A program made the position numbers and the translations under genes. From Collinsella sp. AM33-4BH (GTDB taxonomy: Bacteria; Actinomycetota; Coriobacteriia; Coriobacteriales; Coriobacteriaceae), in contig NZ_QSIN01000012.1 in assembly GCF_003469205.1 (NCBI RefSeq), positions 227-60,184 on the forward strand: a stretch of 59,958 nucleotides of DNA, read 5' to 3'. Shown here piece after piece: positions 19,864 through 28,556 of this stretch (its first letter is position 1; every line of letters starts with the position of its first letter). The notes beneath the pieces are model-generated. The model saw only the letters and a list, made by a program, of their open reading frames with translations. It did no database searches and was not told the origin of the DNA.

Positions 19864-20313
19864 TCATCTGTCCGCATCGACATCGCCAGACTCCACTGTA
19901 AACGCCGGACCGGTACTCACCAGATAAAAACGGGTCACCCTGGTATCTCTAAATAGGTAGAGCAAGCCCTGATCGCGTCGGCGCGAAATATACGCCACGT
20001 GGACCGCACCGAATTCTTCGCCGTTTTCCTTCTTTAATATCAGGATGTTGGGGTCATCCGTACGCTTAAACTGCCCGTCTGTGCAGATTCCGTCTTGGTC
20101 GACCAGCTGCCATCGACAGTTGTCCTCCTCAAGAAAAGCCAGGGTTTCCCGACTTGTTTCGTCATCCCGATAGTAACCATCAATGGCAAAGCCTTCGGAA
20201 ACGCATTCCTGCATATAGGATGTTTCTCGATTTATAGCAAACTGCCCTGCAGCGCCCAGGAGCACAGCCAGGCAGACCACTGCGAGGGCTATCGAGATAG
20301 TACGGCGGTTCAT
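19864..20313 (-). CDS. Hypothetical membrane-anchored small protein
   Basis: 149 aa, not recognised. An N-terminal signal anchor (RTISIALAVVCLAVLLGAAG, residues 4-23) follows a short basic head; there is no lipobox. The rest is polar, with about six predicted strands and a Cys pair (CVSEG and CRWQL region), consistent with a small beta-rich extracytoplasmic domain. Base composition is lower in GC than neighbouring genes (e.g. GAATTCTTCGCC and TTTAATATC stretches), hinting at a different history. No operon partner is evident. Confidence 0.6.
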   Translation of the reverse strand: MNRRTISIALAVVCLAVLLGAAGQFAINRETSYMQECVSEGFAIDGYYRDDETSRETLAFLEEDNCRWQLVDQDGICTDGQFKRTDDPNILILKKENGEEFGAVHVAYISRRRDQGLLYLFRDTRVTRFYLVSTGPAFTVESGDVDADR

Positions 20314-20513
20314 GTCAACCAGCCCGATACTTGTTTAACGGAGTGCAAAACATACTTGGTACCTCCGGTATCATGACGAACGTCACCTACGGCCTGCCGG
20401 CAATCATATGTTTACAACATCAAACCATATGGCAACCACTCGCGAGAGGAGTATCGGCGAACGGTGCATTTTTGCGTTCTATTGGCCAAACGTCAACGCG
20501 CGCTACGGCTCTT

Positions 20514-20547
20514 GCTCGACCTATTCAGATCTTGTCGCATACTACCG
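20514..20547 (+). repeat. 34-nt dispersed repeat, copy 1 (partial family-B element)
   Basis: This stretch matches 21806-21839 with about five substitutions; both contain CCTATTCAGAT and CGCATACT. It lies in the 270-bp spacer 20314-20583, where I see no gene. No partner arm was found, so it looks like a remnant of the element at 21712-21842. Confidence 0.7.
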
Positions 20548-20583
20548 TAGATCCCCAACGCTTCCGCCCCCAAGAGATCATTT

Positions 20584-21543
20584 TTAGTACGTAAAGAAGC
20601 CCTCGCCCGAGCTTTCGCCCAGCTTACCTTCGTCGAGCATCTTCTTGAGGACGGACGCCATAGCCTTAAAGTTGTAGGGCATCATCATCTTCTTGAGCAG
20701 CGGGCTCACCAAGCCCGGCACCTTCTGATACTGCATGACGATGTTGTAGGCCGTCTGGATACCCACCGTGTCGAATACGCGGAACGGGCCCTTGGGAGCG
20801 CCGGTGCCACGCGTCCATGCGAGGTCAATGCTCTTGGGGTCGCTCACGCCCGAAACGTACAGGTCAAGACCCGAAAGCAACCACGGTACCAGCATGGAGT
20901 TGAGCAGGTAGCCGTTCTTTTCCTTGTTGACGGGCAGGGCAAGCATGCGGATGTCGTTGGCGAAGTCGACGAGCTCGTCGAAGTAGCGCTTGTCGGTTTG
21001 GTCCTGTGCCATGACCTCGGTCATGTTGTTCTTCCAGATAGAGTTGGCAAAGTGCAGCGACAGGTACTTCTCGGGACGGCCGGTGTACTTGGCAAAGGTG
21101 CTCGGCAGCAGCGTGGATGAGTTGGTCACGATGACGGTCTTTTGCGGCAGAACCGGGGCGAGCTTCTTGTAGAAGTCGATCTTTGCCTGGGTGTCCTCGG
21201 CCATAGACTCGATGACCAGGTCGGCGTCGGCCACGGCCTTGGCAAGATCGAGCTCCAGCTTGAGTGTGGAGTAGGCACGCTCGACGGCGGCGAGCGCCGC
21301 TTCCTTGTCGAAGGGCTGGGTGCCATCGGCGATACCGGCGCACCACTCGCCCGTACCGTCCGCCATGCCCTCGATTGCCGCGATGTACTCCTTGCGCACG
21401 CGATCGATCTTGGGCTGGGTGCGGCCGATGCTGCCCTCGCTGCGCAGCCAAATCGTTACATCAAAGCCGCAGTAGGCAGCCTGAAAGGCAATCTGGCTTC
21501 CCAACACGCCGCCGCCGGCAACACAAACGGTCTTGTAGCTCAT
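20584..21543 (-). CDS. 3-hydroxyacyl-CoA dehydrogenase family protein
   Basis: NAD-dependent oxidoreductase for 3-hydroxyacyl-CoA such as 3-hydroxybutyryl-CoA; cytosolic, 319 aa. The Rossmann motif VAGGGVLGSQIAFQAAYCG is at residues 8-26. The catalytic region reads SLHFANSIWKNNMTEVM where classical enzymes have GLHFFNPVPVM...E(V/I); the His and the downstream Glu are kept but the intervening residues differ, suggesting a subfamily with altered acyl specificity. It lies 415 bp downstream of the TetR-activase operon on the same strand; a shared acyl-CoA pathway is possible but unproven. Confidence 0.9.
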   Translation of the reverse strand: MSYKTVCVAGGGVLGSQIAFQAAYCGFDVTIWLRSEGSIGRTQPKIDRVRKEYIAAIEGMADGTGEWCAGIADGTQPFDKEAALAAVERAYSTLKLELDLAKAVADADLVIESMAEDTQAKIDFYKKLAPVLPQKTVIVTNSSTLLPSTFAKYTGRPEKYLSLHFANSIWKNNMTEVMAQDQTDKRYFDELVDFANDIRMLALPVNKEKNGYLLNSMLVPWLLSGLDLYVSGVSDPKSIDLAWTRGTGAPKGPFRVFDTVGIQTAYNIVMQYQKVPGLVSPLLKKMMMPYNFKAMASVLKKMLDEGKLGESSGEGFFTY

Positions 21544-21711
21544 GGAACGGTCCTCTCTTACGTAATTCCATAGATGTGTATTTATTCAACCGTAAGGATG
21601 ACGCACGCTGGGGGTGGGTTCTATAAACGGGCGGTATTTCGCGGCAAACGGCTACATATGTTCATTATCTCAGGGTTCCGAGGACAGTTTTTGGTGCCAC
21701 CGAGACGTCGT

Positions 21712-21842
21712 TTTTGGAAGTATGCGGCAAATTCCGGAACTCTTGAGCACATCCTGGTTTTTCGCCAATAAAACCGCAGGTACAGAGCTTGGACATATCC
21801 GGTGTGCTCGGCCTATTCAGATTTTGCCGCATACTTCCGAAA
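21712..21842. repeat. Nested palindrome, family B copy 1
   Basis: Outer arms GGAAGTATGCGGCAAA (21716-21731) / TTTGCCGCATACTTCC (21823-21838), extended by about four pairs. A second stem GAGCACA / TGTGCTC (21745-21751 and 21803-21809) lies inside. The centre contains AAAACCGCAGG (21770-21780), shared with the elements at 53097-53236 and 59583-59753. It occupies the 415-bp intergenic space 21544-21958, where I see no gene. Confidence 0.8.
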
Positions 21843-21958
21843 TCTAAGTTCGCAAAGGGTGATAGTTGGGGCATTTACGCAACATATGTCCAGCAAAAAC
21901 GGGTGGTAGTCGATACGCTACCGCCCGTTTGTCTCATATCTAGCCCATAGCAGGCCAG

Positions 21959-24900
21959 TTACTTCTTAATGCCGCGTCCCAGACGCTCGGCGACCGACGC
22001 AACGGCTTCCTCGCTGGCCGGTCCGCAGCTCGCGCAGCCGTCGTGGGCACGCATCTGGCCAGTGACCTCGTCCATCGCGAGCGGCGCCACCTTCTCGAGC
22101 TTAAAGCCCTTACCGGCGCGCATGTTCTCCTTGGCCACGCTGATCATGAGTTTAATGCGGTTGAGCTGGTTGACCTCGGACGCACCGGGATCGTAGTCCA
22201 CAGCGACGATGTTGCTCTCGGGATGCTGGCGGCGCAGCTCCTTGATCACGGCCTTGCCCACCACGTGGTTGGGCAGGCACGCAAAGGGCTGCGTGCAGAT
22301 GATGTTGGGCGCACCATGGTCGATCAGGTCGAGCATCTCGGCCGTGAGCAACCAGCCCTCGCCCATGTTGTTGCACACCGAAAGCACCGTGCGGGCCTTG
22401 TCGGCCATGGCACCGATGCGCTCGGGCGCCTCAAAGCGACGGGACTTCTCGAGCATCTCTTCCACCGGCGTACGCATCCAGTCCACGAGCTTGATGAGCG
22501 CTTGCATGCCCGCACGCGTCGTGGCGGAGCTGCCCAGCTCGTCCTTCTGCAGTTCGGCGTTACTCATGGAGTAGAGGAAGAAGTCGAGCAGGCCCGGCAC
22601 CACAGCCTCGCAACCCTCGCGCTCGATGACGTCGACCACGTGGTTGTTGGCCGTGGGATGGAACTTGACCAAGATCTCGCCGACCACGCCCACGCGCGGC
22701 TTGGTGCCCTCGCCCACAAGCGGCATGGTATCGAACGCGCGGATGGCCTCGCGGCACAGCTTGGTGTAGTTATGCCTGTTGAACTTGGGCGCCAGCTTGC
22801 GGGCGCGCGCCATGTACTCCTCGTAGAGTGCGTTCGCCGCACCGGGCGTTGCCTCGTACGGGCGGCAACGATAGAGCATCTGCATCATCACGTCGCCAAA
22901 GAGCACCGCGTAGACTGCCTGCTTAAGCAGCGCCGGCGTAATCTTAAAGCCGGGGTTGTCCTCGCCCAGCGCCACGGCCGAAAGCGAGATCACCGGAATC
23001 TCGGGGTGGCCGCTCTCGCGCAGGGCCTTGCGGATAAGCGCGATGTAGTTGGTGGCACGGCAGCCACCGCCGGTCTGGCTGATGACCACGGCTGTCTTGG
23101 ACAGGTCGTACCGACCGCTCTCGATGGCCTCCATGATCTGACCCGTCACCAGGATCGACGGATAGCAGATGTCGTTGTTCACATAGCGCAGACCGGCCTC
23201 GACGGCATCGTGGTCAGTCGAGGGCAGCAGCTCCAGGTTGTAGCCGGCACCGCGGAACACCTCTTTGACCAGGTCAAAGTGGATCGGCGCCATCTGCGGG
23301 CACAGGATGGTGTAACCCTCCTCGCGCATCTGCTCGGTAAAGGGCACCTTGGGCCATGCGGTCGAGGCGCTCTCACGCTGCGCCTCGAACGTGTACTTGC
23401 GGCTCGCGAATGCGGGAGCATCCATGGAGGGTGCCACCGGCGCGGCGTCGCCCTGCTCGTAGGCCTCGCCCGCTGCCGTAGCCTCGGCCAAGCGCTCGGC
23501 CTCCTGGTCCTTGAGCGCCGCCATGAGCGAGCGGATGCGGATGCGCGCAGCGCCCAGGTTGGACACCTCGTCGATCTTGAGCACGGTGTAGATCTTGCCG
23601 CTGGCCTCAAGGATTTCCTGCACCTGGTCGGTGGTCAGAGCGTCCAGGCCACAGCCGAAGGAATTGAGCTGGATCAGATCCAGGTCGTTGCGCATCGTCA
23701 CAAAACGGGCGACGGCATACAGGCGGCTGTGGTACATCCACTGGTCGACGACGCGAATCGGACGCTCAGGCTTTACCAGGTGCGCGAGCGAATCCTCGGT
23801 AAAGACCGCAAAGCCAAAGCTCGAGATAAGCTCGGGCAGGGCATGGTTGATCTCGGGGTCGTTATGGTAGGGGCGGCCGGCGAGCACAATGCCGTGGCCA
23901 CCGTGGTCCTCGACCCACTTAAGAGCCTCCTCGCCCATGGTCTGGATGTCCTCATGGAAACGCGCATCGGCCTCAAAGGCAGCGTTGACAGCGGCATCGA
24001 CCTCGGAGCGCGTGATCTTGGGCCCACGCACGCGACCGCGACCGGCTTGCGCATCGGCCACACGGTCGACGGCGAGCACCTGGTACAGACGGCGCTTGAG
24101 CTCGGTCTTGTCGTGATACGGCACAAACGGATACAGGAACTCGATGTTCTGCTCGCGGATCTCGTCGATGTTGAGTGCCAACGCCGTGGGGTAGCTCATG
24201 ACGATGGGGCAGTTATAGCAGTTGCCAGCCGTCGGATCCTCCTTGCGCTCCCAGCGCACGCACGGCATCCAGATGAAGTCGACATCGCGGTCGATAAGGT
24301 TCATCACATGGCCGTGGCTCATCTTTGCCGGATAGCACACGCTCTCGGACGGCATGGACTCGATGCCCGCCTGGTAGGTCTTCTTGCTCGACTGGTCGGA
24401 CAGCTGCACGCTAAAGCCCAGGCGCGTAAAGAACGCATGCCAGAAGGGGTAGTTCTCGTACATGTTGAGTGCGCGCGGGATACCCACGGTGCCGCGCGGG
24501 GCCTCGTCGGGGCTCAGCACCTCGCGGTTAAAGAGCAGCTCGTTTTTCTTTTTAAAGAGGTTAGGAGCCTCGGTTTTTTGCTTTTTGTGGCCGGCACCCT
24601 TCTCGCAGCGGTTACCGGTAATGAAACGCCTGCCGCCGCCAAAATCGTTGACGGTGAGCTGGCAGTTATTGGAGCAACGGCCGCAGCGGACGTGTTTTTG
24701 CGTCACGGTGAGGTGCGCGATGTCCTCGGCAGAAAGGATGGTCGAGGTGCCGTCGGCGCCGGCGCGGTCGCGGGCGAGCAGGGCCGCACCGTAAGCACCC
24801 ATGCAGCCGGCGATGTCGGGACGCACGGCGTGCACGCCGGTGAGCTGCTCATATGCGCGCAGCGTGGCATCGGACATAAAGGTGCCACCCTGAACGATCA

Positions 24901-26740
24901 CCTGGCTGCCGATCTCCTTGGGGTCGCGCAGCTTAATGACCTTGAACAGGGCATTCTTGATGACGGAATAGGACAGGCCGGCCGCGATGTCGCCCACCGT
25001 GGCACCTTCCTTTTGCGCCTGCTTGACGCGCGAGTTCATAAAGACCGTGCAGCGGCTGCCCAAATCGACCGGGGCCTTGGCATGGATGGCGGCATCGGCG
25101 AACGCGCGCACGTCCATGTTCATGGACACGGCGAAGCTCTCGATAAAGCTGCCGCAGCCCGATGAGCAGGCCTCGTTGAGCATAATGTGCTCGATGACGC
25201 CGTCCTTCACGCGCAGGCACTTCATGTCCTGGCCGCCGATGTCCAGGATAAACTCGACACCGGGCAGGAATGCCTTGGCGCCGCGCAGGTGCGCGACGGT
25301 CTCGATCTCGCCGGAATCGGCCTTGAGGGCCTCGATGAGCAGCGCCTCGCCGTAGCCCGTGGTGGTCACGTGGCCGATGGTGCAGCCGGCAGGGATGTGA
25401 TTGTAGAAATCGGCCATGATGACCTTGGCCGTGCCCAGGATGTCGCCGTTGTTGTTGCCGTACCAGGTGTGCAACAGCTGGCCGTCCTCGCCCACGAGCG
25501 CGGCCTTCATGGTGGTGGAGCCGGCGTCGATGCCGATGAACACGCGGCCGGTGTAGCCGTCGAGCTTACCCTTGGGGACGACTTCCTGGTCGTGGCGGTT
25601 CTTGAACTCGGCAAAGTCCTCGTCGGTGGCAAAGAGCGGATCCAGGCGCTCGACCTCGGCACCCTGCGTGTCACCCAGGCTGTCGATGGCCTCGATAAGC
25701 TGCGGGAACGTGCTGAGCTTGTTGGACTCGTGCGCCATGGCAGCGCCGCTCGCCACAAACAGGTGGGCGTTTTGGGGCACAATGCGGTGCTCCTCGTCCA
25801 GGTTGAGCGTGAGGTAGAAGCGGTGGCGCAACTCGGAGAGATACTGCAGCGGGCCGCCCAGGAAGGCGACGTTGCCGCGAATGGGACGGCCGCACGCCAG
25901 GCCCGAGATGGTCTGGGTCACGACGGCCTGGAAGATGGAAGCGGCGACGTCCTCGGGGCGGGCGCCCTCGTTGAGGAGCGGCTGCACGTCGGTCTTGGCA
26001 AAGACGCCGCAACGGCTGGCGATGGGATAGATGGTGGTGGCGTTGGCCGCGAGCTCGTTGAGGCCGCTCGCGTCGGTGTGCAGCAGAGTGGCCATCTGAT
26101 CGATGAACGCGCCCGTGCCGCCGGCGCAGGTGCCGTTCATGCGCTGCTCGATGCCGTTGTCAAAGTAGATGATCTTGGCGTCCTCACCGCCCAGCTCGAT
26201 GGCGACATCGGTGGCCGGGATAAGGGTCTCGACGGCGCGTTTGCTGGCGATGACCTCCTGGACAAACTCCAAGTCGAGCCACTGGGACAGCAGCAGACCG
26301 CCCGAGCCGGTGATGGCGCAGGTCATCTGGGCCGTCGGCAGCACAGTCGCGGCGCCCTCGAACAGATCGCGGGCGCAGGCACGGACGTCGGTGTGGTGGC
26401 GCTGGTACTTGGCGTAGACGATCTGGTTGTCATCGTTGAGCACGGCAAGCTTGACGGTGGTGGAGCCCACGTCGATGCCCAGGTGCAGGTTGCCGCGGGC
26501 GGCCTCGGAGTTGAAAATCGCGCCTTCGGGGGCGTGGGCGGCGGCCACGGGCTCAGCGGCGGTGGCGAGCTCGCTAGCGATGGACGTCTCCCCTGCCGCG
26601 TTCTTGGCATCGGCAACTGCCTCGGCAACTTTCTCGGCAGCCGCGGTCGCGGCCTTCTGCGCGGCGTCCACCACGGCGGGCGCGGCCTCGCGTGCGGCAG
26701 CGACCATACGATCCTTGATGCCCTCGACGAGTTTGCTCAT
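21959..26740 (-). CDS. Giant acyl-CoA dehydratase activase / HgdB-like fusion protein
   Basis: 1593 aa. Family: CoA-substrate-specific dehydratase activases of the BcrAD/BadFG type fused to dehydratase-like (DUF2229) regions. Residues 1-80 form an Ala-rich amphipathic helix region. Two ASKHA ATPase domains follow: LGIDVGSTTVKLAVL (87-101) with Cys205 (NGTCAGGTG) and Cys244 (ASRCGVF), then IGIDAGSTTMKAALVG (402-417) with Cys525 (NEACSSGCG) and Cys564 (GSRCTVF). These Cys pairs are where HgdC-type activators hold a bridging [4Fe-4S] cluster. A Cys cluster at 686, 689, 693 and 712 and an HgdB-like C-terminal region (VKFHPTANNHVVDV) follow. It lies 11 nt downstream of a TetR gene. The acyl-CoA substrate is unknown. 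Confidence 0.92.
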   Translation of the reverse strand: MSKLVEGIKDRMVAAAREAAPAVVDAAQKAATAAAEKVAEAVADAKNAAGETSIASELATAAEPVAAAHAPEGAIFNSEAARGNLHLGIDVGSTTVKLAVLNDDNQIVYAKYQRHHTDVRACARDLFEGAATVLPTAQMTCAITGSGGLLLSQWLDLEFVQEVIASKRAVETLIPATDVAIELGGEDAKIIYFDNGIEQRMNGTCAGGTGAFIDQMATLLHTDASGLNELAANATTIYPIASRCGVFAKTDVQPLLNEGARPEDVAASIFQAVVTQTISGLACGRPIRGNVAFLGGPLQYLSELRHRFYLTLNLDEEHRIVPQNAHLFVASGAAMAHESNKLSTFPQLIEAIDSLGDTQGAEVERLDPLFATDEDFAEFKNRHDQEVVPKGKLDGYTGRVFIGIDAGSTTMKAALVGEDGQLLHTWYGNNNGDILGTAKVIMADFYNHIPAGCTIGHVTTTGYGEALLIEALKADSGEIETVAHLRGAKAFLPGVEFILDIGGQDMKCLRVKDGVIEHIMLNEACSSGCGSFIESFAVSMNMDVRAFADAAIHAKAPVDLGSRCTVFMNSRVKQAQKEGATVGDIAAGLSYSVIKNALFKVIKLRDPKEIGSQVIVQGGTFMSDATLRAYEQLTGVHAVRPDIAGCMGAYGAALLARDRAGADGTSTILSAEDIAHLTVTQKHVRCGRCSNNCQLTVNDFGGGRRFITGNRCEKGAGHKKQKTEAPNLFKKKNELLFNREVLSPDEAPRGTVGIPRALNMYENYPFWHAFFTRLGFSVQLSDQSSKKTYQAGIESMPSESVCYPAKMSHGHVMNLIDRDVDFIWMPCVRWERKEDPTAGNCYNCPIVMSYPTALALNIDEIREQNIEFLYPFVPYHDKTELKRRLYQVLAVDRVADAQAGRGRVRGPKITRSEVDAAVNAAFEADARFHEDIQTMGEEALKWVEDHGGHGIVLAGRPYHNDPEINHALPELISSFGFAVFTEDSLAHLVKPERPIRVVDQWMYHSRLYAVARFVTMRNDLDLIQLNSFGCGLDALTTDQVQEILEASGKIYTVLKIDEVSNLGAARIRIRSLMAALKDQEAERLAEATAAGEAYEQGDAAPVAPSMDAPAFASRKYTFEAQRESASTAWPKVPFTEQMREEGYTILCPQMAPIHFDLVKEVFRGAGYNLELLPSTDHDAVEAGLRYVNNDICYPSILVTGQIMEAIESGRYDLSKTAVVISQTGGGCRATNYIALIRKALRESGHPEIPVISLSAVALGEDNPGFKITPALLKQAVYAVLFGDVMMQMLYRCRPYEATPGAANALYEEYMARARKLAPKFNRHNYTKLCREAIRAFDTMPLVGEGTKPRVGVVGEILVKFHPTANNHVVDVIEREGCEAVVPGLLDFFLYSMSNAELQKDELGSSATTRAGMQALIKLVDWMRTPVEEMLEKSRRFEAPERIGAMADKARTVLSVCNNMGEGWLLTAEMLDLIDHGAPNIICTQPFACLPNHVVGKAVIKELRRQHPESNIVAVDYDPGASEVNQLNRIKLMISVAKENMRAGKGFKLEKVAPLAMDEVTGQMRAHDGCASCGPASEEAVASVAERLGRGIKK

Positions 26741-26751
26741 TGTCTCTCCTC

Positions 26752-27462
26752 TTAGTTGTTGGACTCGACGGTTGCGGCGGTGTCGGCCGCGTCCTCGAGC
26801 TGCAAGTTCAATAGCTTCATGCCGTATTCCGGCACGTTGATATCGATGGGTTGGCCATACAGGTCACCAGGACGAACAAAAGCGAGCACCGTCATAATGC
26901 GCGCCATGGCCTCGGGCGATTCGGTGAGCCCACGCTCAAACCAGCGCTGAATCATGCCAACCTCGGCGCTCACGACGTAGGTGACGTAGTAGTCAAAGAA
27001 CGTGCCCAGCGCCAGGCCCAAAATGCCCGTCTGCGCACGCGGCACCACAGCCTCACGCGCGGTGTCGATGATCCTTTTAATGAAGGCCTGGTCGCCGCCC
27101 GGACCCAGCAGCGCACCGATTAAGTCGCGGTTGGCCGCAAGATAACGCAGCAGCTCAACCGAACCGGGCGCCGGCTCGAGCTCGTCGATATTGTGATAGA
27201 GATCGGGCAGCTGAGCTGCGGTGATGAGCTCAATGCGCTCACGGATCTCGGCCAGCAAGCCGTCCTCGATTTGATTGATAAAGTCGGGGATATCGCGGTA
27301 GTGCGAATAGAACGTGCGGCGCGTAAGGCCAGCGCGCTCGGTGAGCGACGCGACATTAATGCGCGAAAGGTCGCCGCTTTCGGCAAGCTCGCTGGCAAGT
27401 GCCTGGCGAAGGGCACGCTGCGAGCGAAGGGACCGGCGATCGCATTTCTCGAGCTGGGACAA
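26752..27462 (-). CDS. TetR-family regulator of the activase operon
   Basis: 236 aa from a TTG start with AAGGAGG 5-6 nt upstream. N-terminal HTH: INVASLTERAGLTRRTFYSHY at about residues 35-55 (read in two halves INVASLTERAGL and TRRTFYSHY). The ligand-binding part is helical and ends in YGMKLLNLQLED. Its stop lies 11 nt before the activase start, so the two are co-transcribed and the regulator probably controls this operon, with an acyl-CoA or acid as plausible effector (inference). Two dyads lie in its upstream region (27484-27501 and 27516-27526). Confidence 0.9.
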   Translation of the reverse strand: MSQLEKCDRRSLRSQRALRQALASELAESGDLSRINVASLTERAGLTRRTFYSHYRDIPDFINQIEDGLLAEIRERIELITAAQLPDLYHNIDELEPAPGSVELLRYLAANRDLIGALLGPGGDQAFIKRIIDTAREAVVPRAQTGILGLALGTFFDYYVTYVVSAEVGMIQRWFERGLTESPEAMARIMTVLAFVRPGDLYGQPIDINVPEYGMKLLNLQLEDAADTAATVESNN

Positions 27463-27483
27463 GCGTCCTCCTTGTTACTCAGC

Positions 27484-27526
27484 CTGTGCGCTATTGCACA
27501 GTGCGAGTATTATTGCACACCGTGTG
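27484..27526. promoter_or_regulatory. Two dyads upstream of the TetR-activase operon
   Basis: CTGTGC-GCTATT-GCACAG (27484-27501) and CACAC-C-GTGTG (27516-27526) share the GTGTG/GCACA theme. They lie 22-64 nt before the TetR start, with TAATAC between them as a possible -10. Candidate autoregulatory operators. Confidence 0.45.
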
Positions 27527-27552
27527 TACCAACACGTAAAGGCAATATTTGG

Positions 27553-27586
27553 AATGTGACGAGGGGGCAGTCCCTTTGTCACATTA
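27553..27586. repeat. Family-E hairpin, copy E11 (abuts the HAD gene stop codon)
   Basis: Stem AATGTGAC (27553-27560) / GTCACATT (27578-27585) extended by weaker pairs, loop with GGCAGTCCC. The HAD-gene stop codon is 27584-27586, inside the right arm. The most diverged loop of the family. Confidence 0.7.
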
Positions 27587-28447
27587 TTCGATGATGGTGC
27601 GGGAGCTCTGCTTATGCATGGTGGCGAGCATGTGTTTGGGGACGGCGTGGACCATGCAGCTGCCGATAGTTGCGCTCGCGGCGACCTTGGCTGCATCGCT
27701 AGCGTTTTTGGTCGCGTAGCTGTGGCGGAAACGCTTGAGCATGGCGATGTCGTTTCCGCCGTCGCCATAAACCGCGACCTCGTCCTCGGCAATGCCGTGG
27801 TAGCCCGCCAGCCAGGCCACACTCTCGCCCTTGTTACACGCCACGTCCGTGATCTCGAACATCACCGGATCGAACGGCGCGTTGACCACACGGTCCGAGC
27901 GCTCGGCAAGATACGCCTTAAGGTCGCGCTCCAGCTCGGGCGAGGTCACGCGACAATTGATCTTGCATACATCGTGGCGCAGGATGTCACCGATCGACTG
28001 GTCGAAATACTGCTCCTCGTGATACCCGCCGCGCGCACGCATGCCGCGCATCACAATACGCTTGATGGGGCTGTCCTTTTTAAAGCCCGCCTGATGCATC
28101 TCGAACGAACCGCTCGAAAACATGCCATCGGGCGTGGAGCAATCAAAGCAAATGTCCGGGAACGCCTTGAGCAGTTCCTCAGTGACCTGCGGGTCGATGG
28201 TCCAAGTCTTGAGCACCTCGCCATGGCTGTCGCGCACGATGGATCCATTGGAGCAGCAGGCGTCAAGCGCCAAGCCCGTAAAGCCATGCTCGCCGATCGG
28301 CAACGTCGAGCGTCCAGTCGCGGGAACCACGTGCAGGCCAGCCTCAGTCAGCTCGCGAATGGCGCGGCGGATGGTCCCATCCGCCTCGTGCAGGGCGTTC
28401 AGCAGCGTTCCGTCTAAGTCACTCGCGAACATCTTGATCATGGACAT
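27584..28447 (-). CDS. Cof-type HAD-IIB family phosphatase
   Basis: Cytosolic phosphatase of small phosphorylated metabolites; substrate unknown; 287 aa from ATG 28447. HAD motif I is FASDLDGTLLN (7-17), motif II TGRS, and motif IV GDGGNDIAMLKRF near residue 235, which marks the Cof/HAD-IIB group. The Shine-Dalgarno AAGGAG and the start codon both lie inside one arm of a perfect 22-bp palindrome (28441-28496), so the ribosome site would be buried in a hairpin in the mRNA. Longer in-frame starts upstream (28534) lack a ribosome site and cross the palindrome. Confidence 0.92.
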   Translation of the reverse strand: MSMIKMFASDLDGTLLNALHEADGTIRRAIRELTEAGLHVVPATGRSTLPIGEHGFTGLALDACCSNGSIVRDSHGEVLKTWTIDPQVTEELLKAFPDICFDCSTPDGMFSSGSFEMHQAGFKKDSPIKRIVMRGMRARGGYHEEQYFDQSIGDILRHDVCKINCRVTSPELERDLKAYLAERSDRVVNAPFDPVMFEITDVACNKGESVAWLAGYHGIAEDEVAVYGDGGNDIAMLKRFRHSYATKNASDAAKVAASATIGSCMVHAVPKHMLATMHKQSSRTIIE

Positions 28448-28496
28448 GCCTCTCCTTCGTCTGCCCGATATTGTAGACGAAGGAGAGGCATGTCCA
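28441..28496. repeat. Perfect 22-bp palindrome covering the HAD gene start
   Basis: Arms 28441-28462 and 28475-28496 (e.g. GACATGCCTCTCCTTCGTC and its complement) with a 12-nt loop. The left arm holds the HAD gene's start codon and ribosome site on the minus strand. The right arm therefore carries an identical ribosome site plus ATG on the plus strand. In the minus-strand mRNA the hairpin would mask translation initiation. Confidence 0.95.
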
Positions 28497-28556
28497 AACA
28501 ATGCCGTCCCGGCGCGGCGTACCACCGCCTTCACAAATTCACGGTGCCCCAGCGCG

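Noticed and set aside
22043..25165. A 1040-codon plus-strand open frame opposite the giant activase gene
   Set aside because: Antisense shadow of a strongly recognisable gene; low-complexity Leu/Arg/His composition and no motif.
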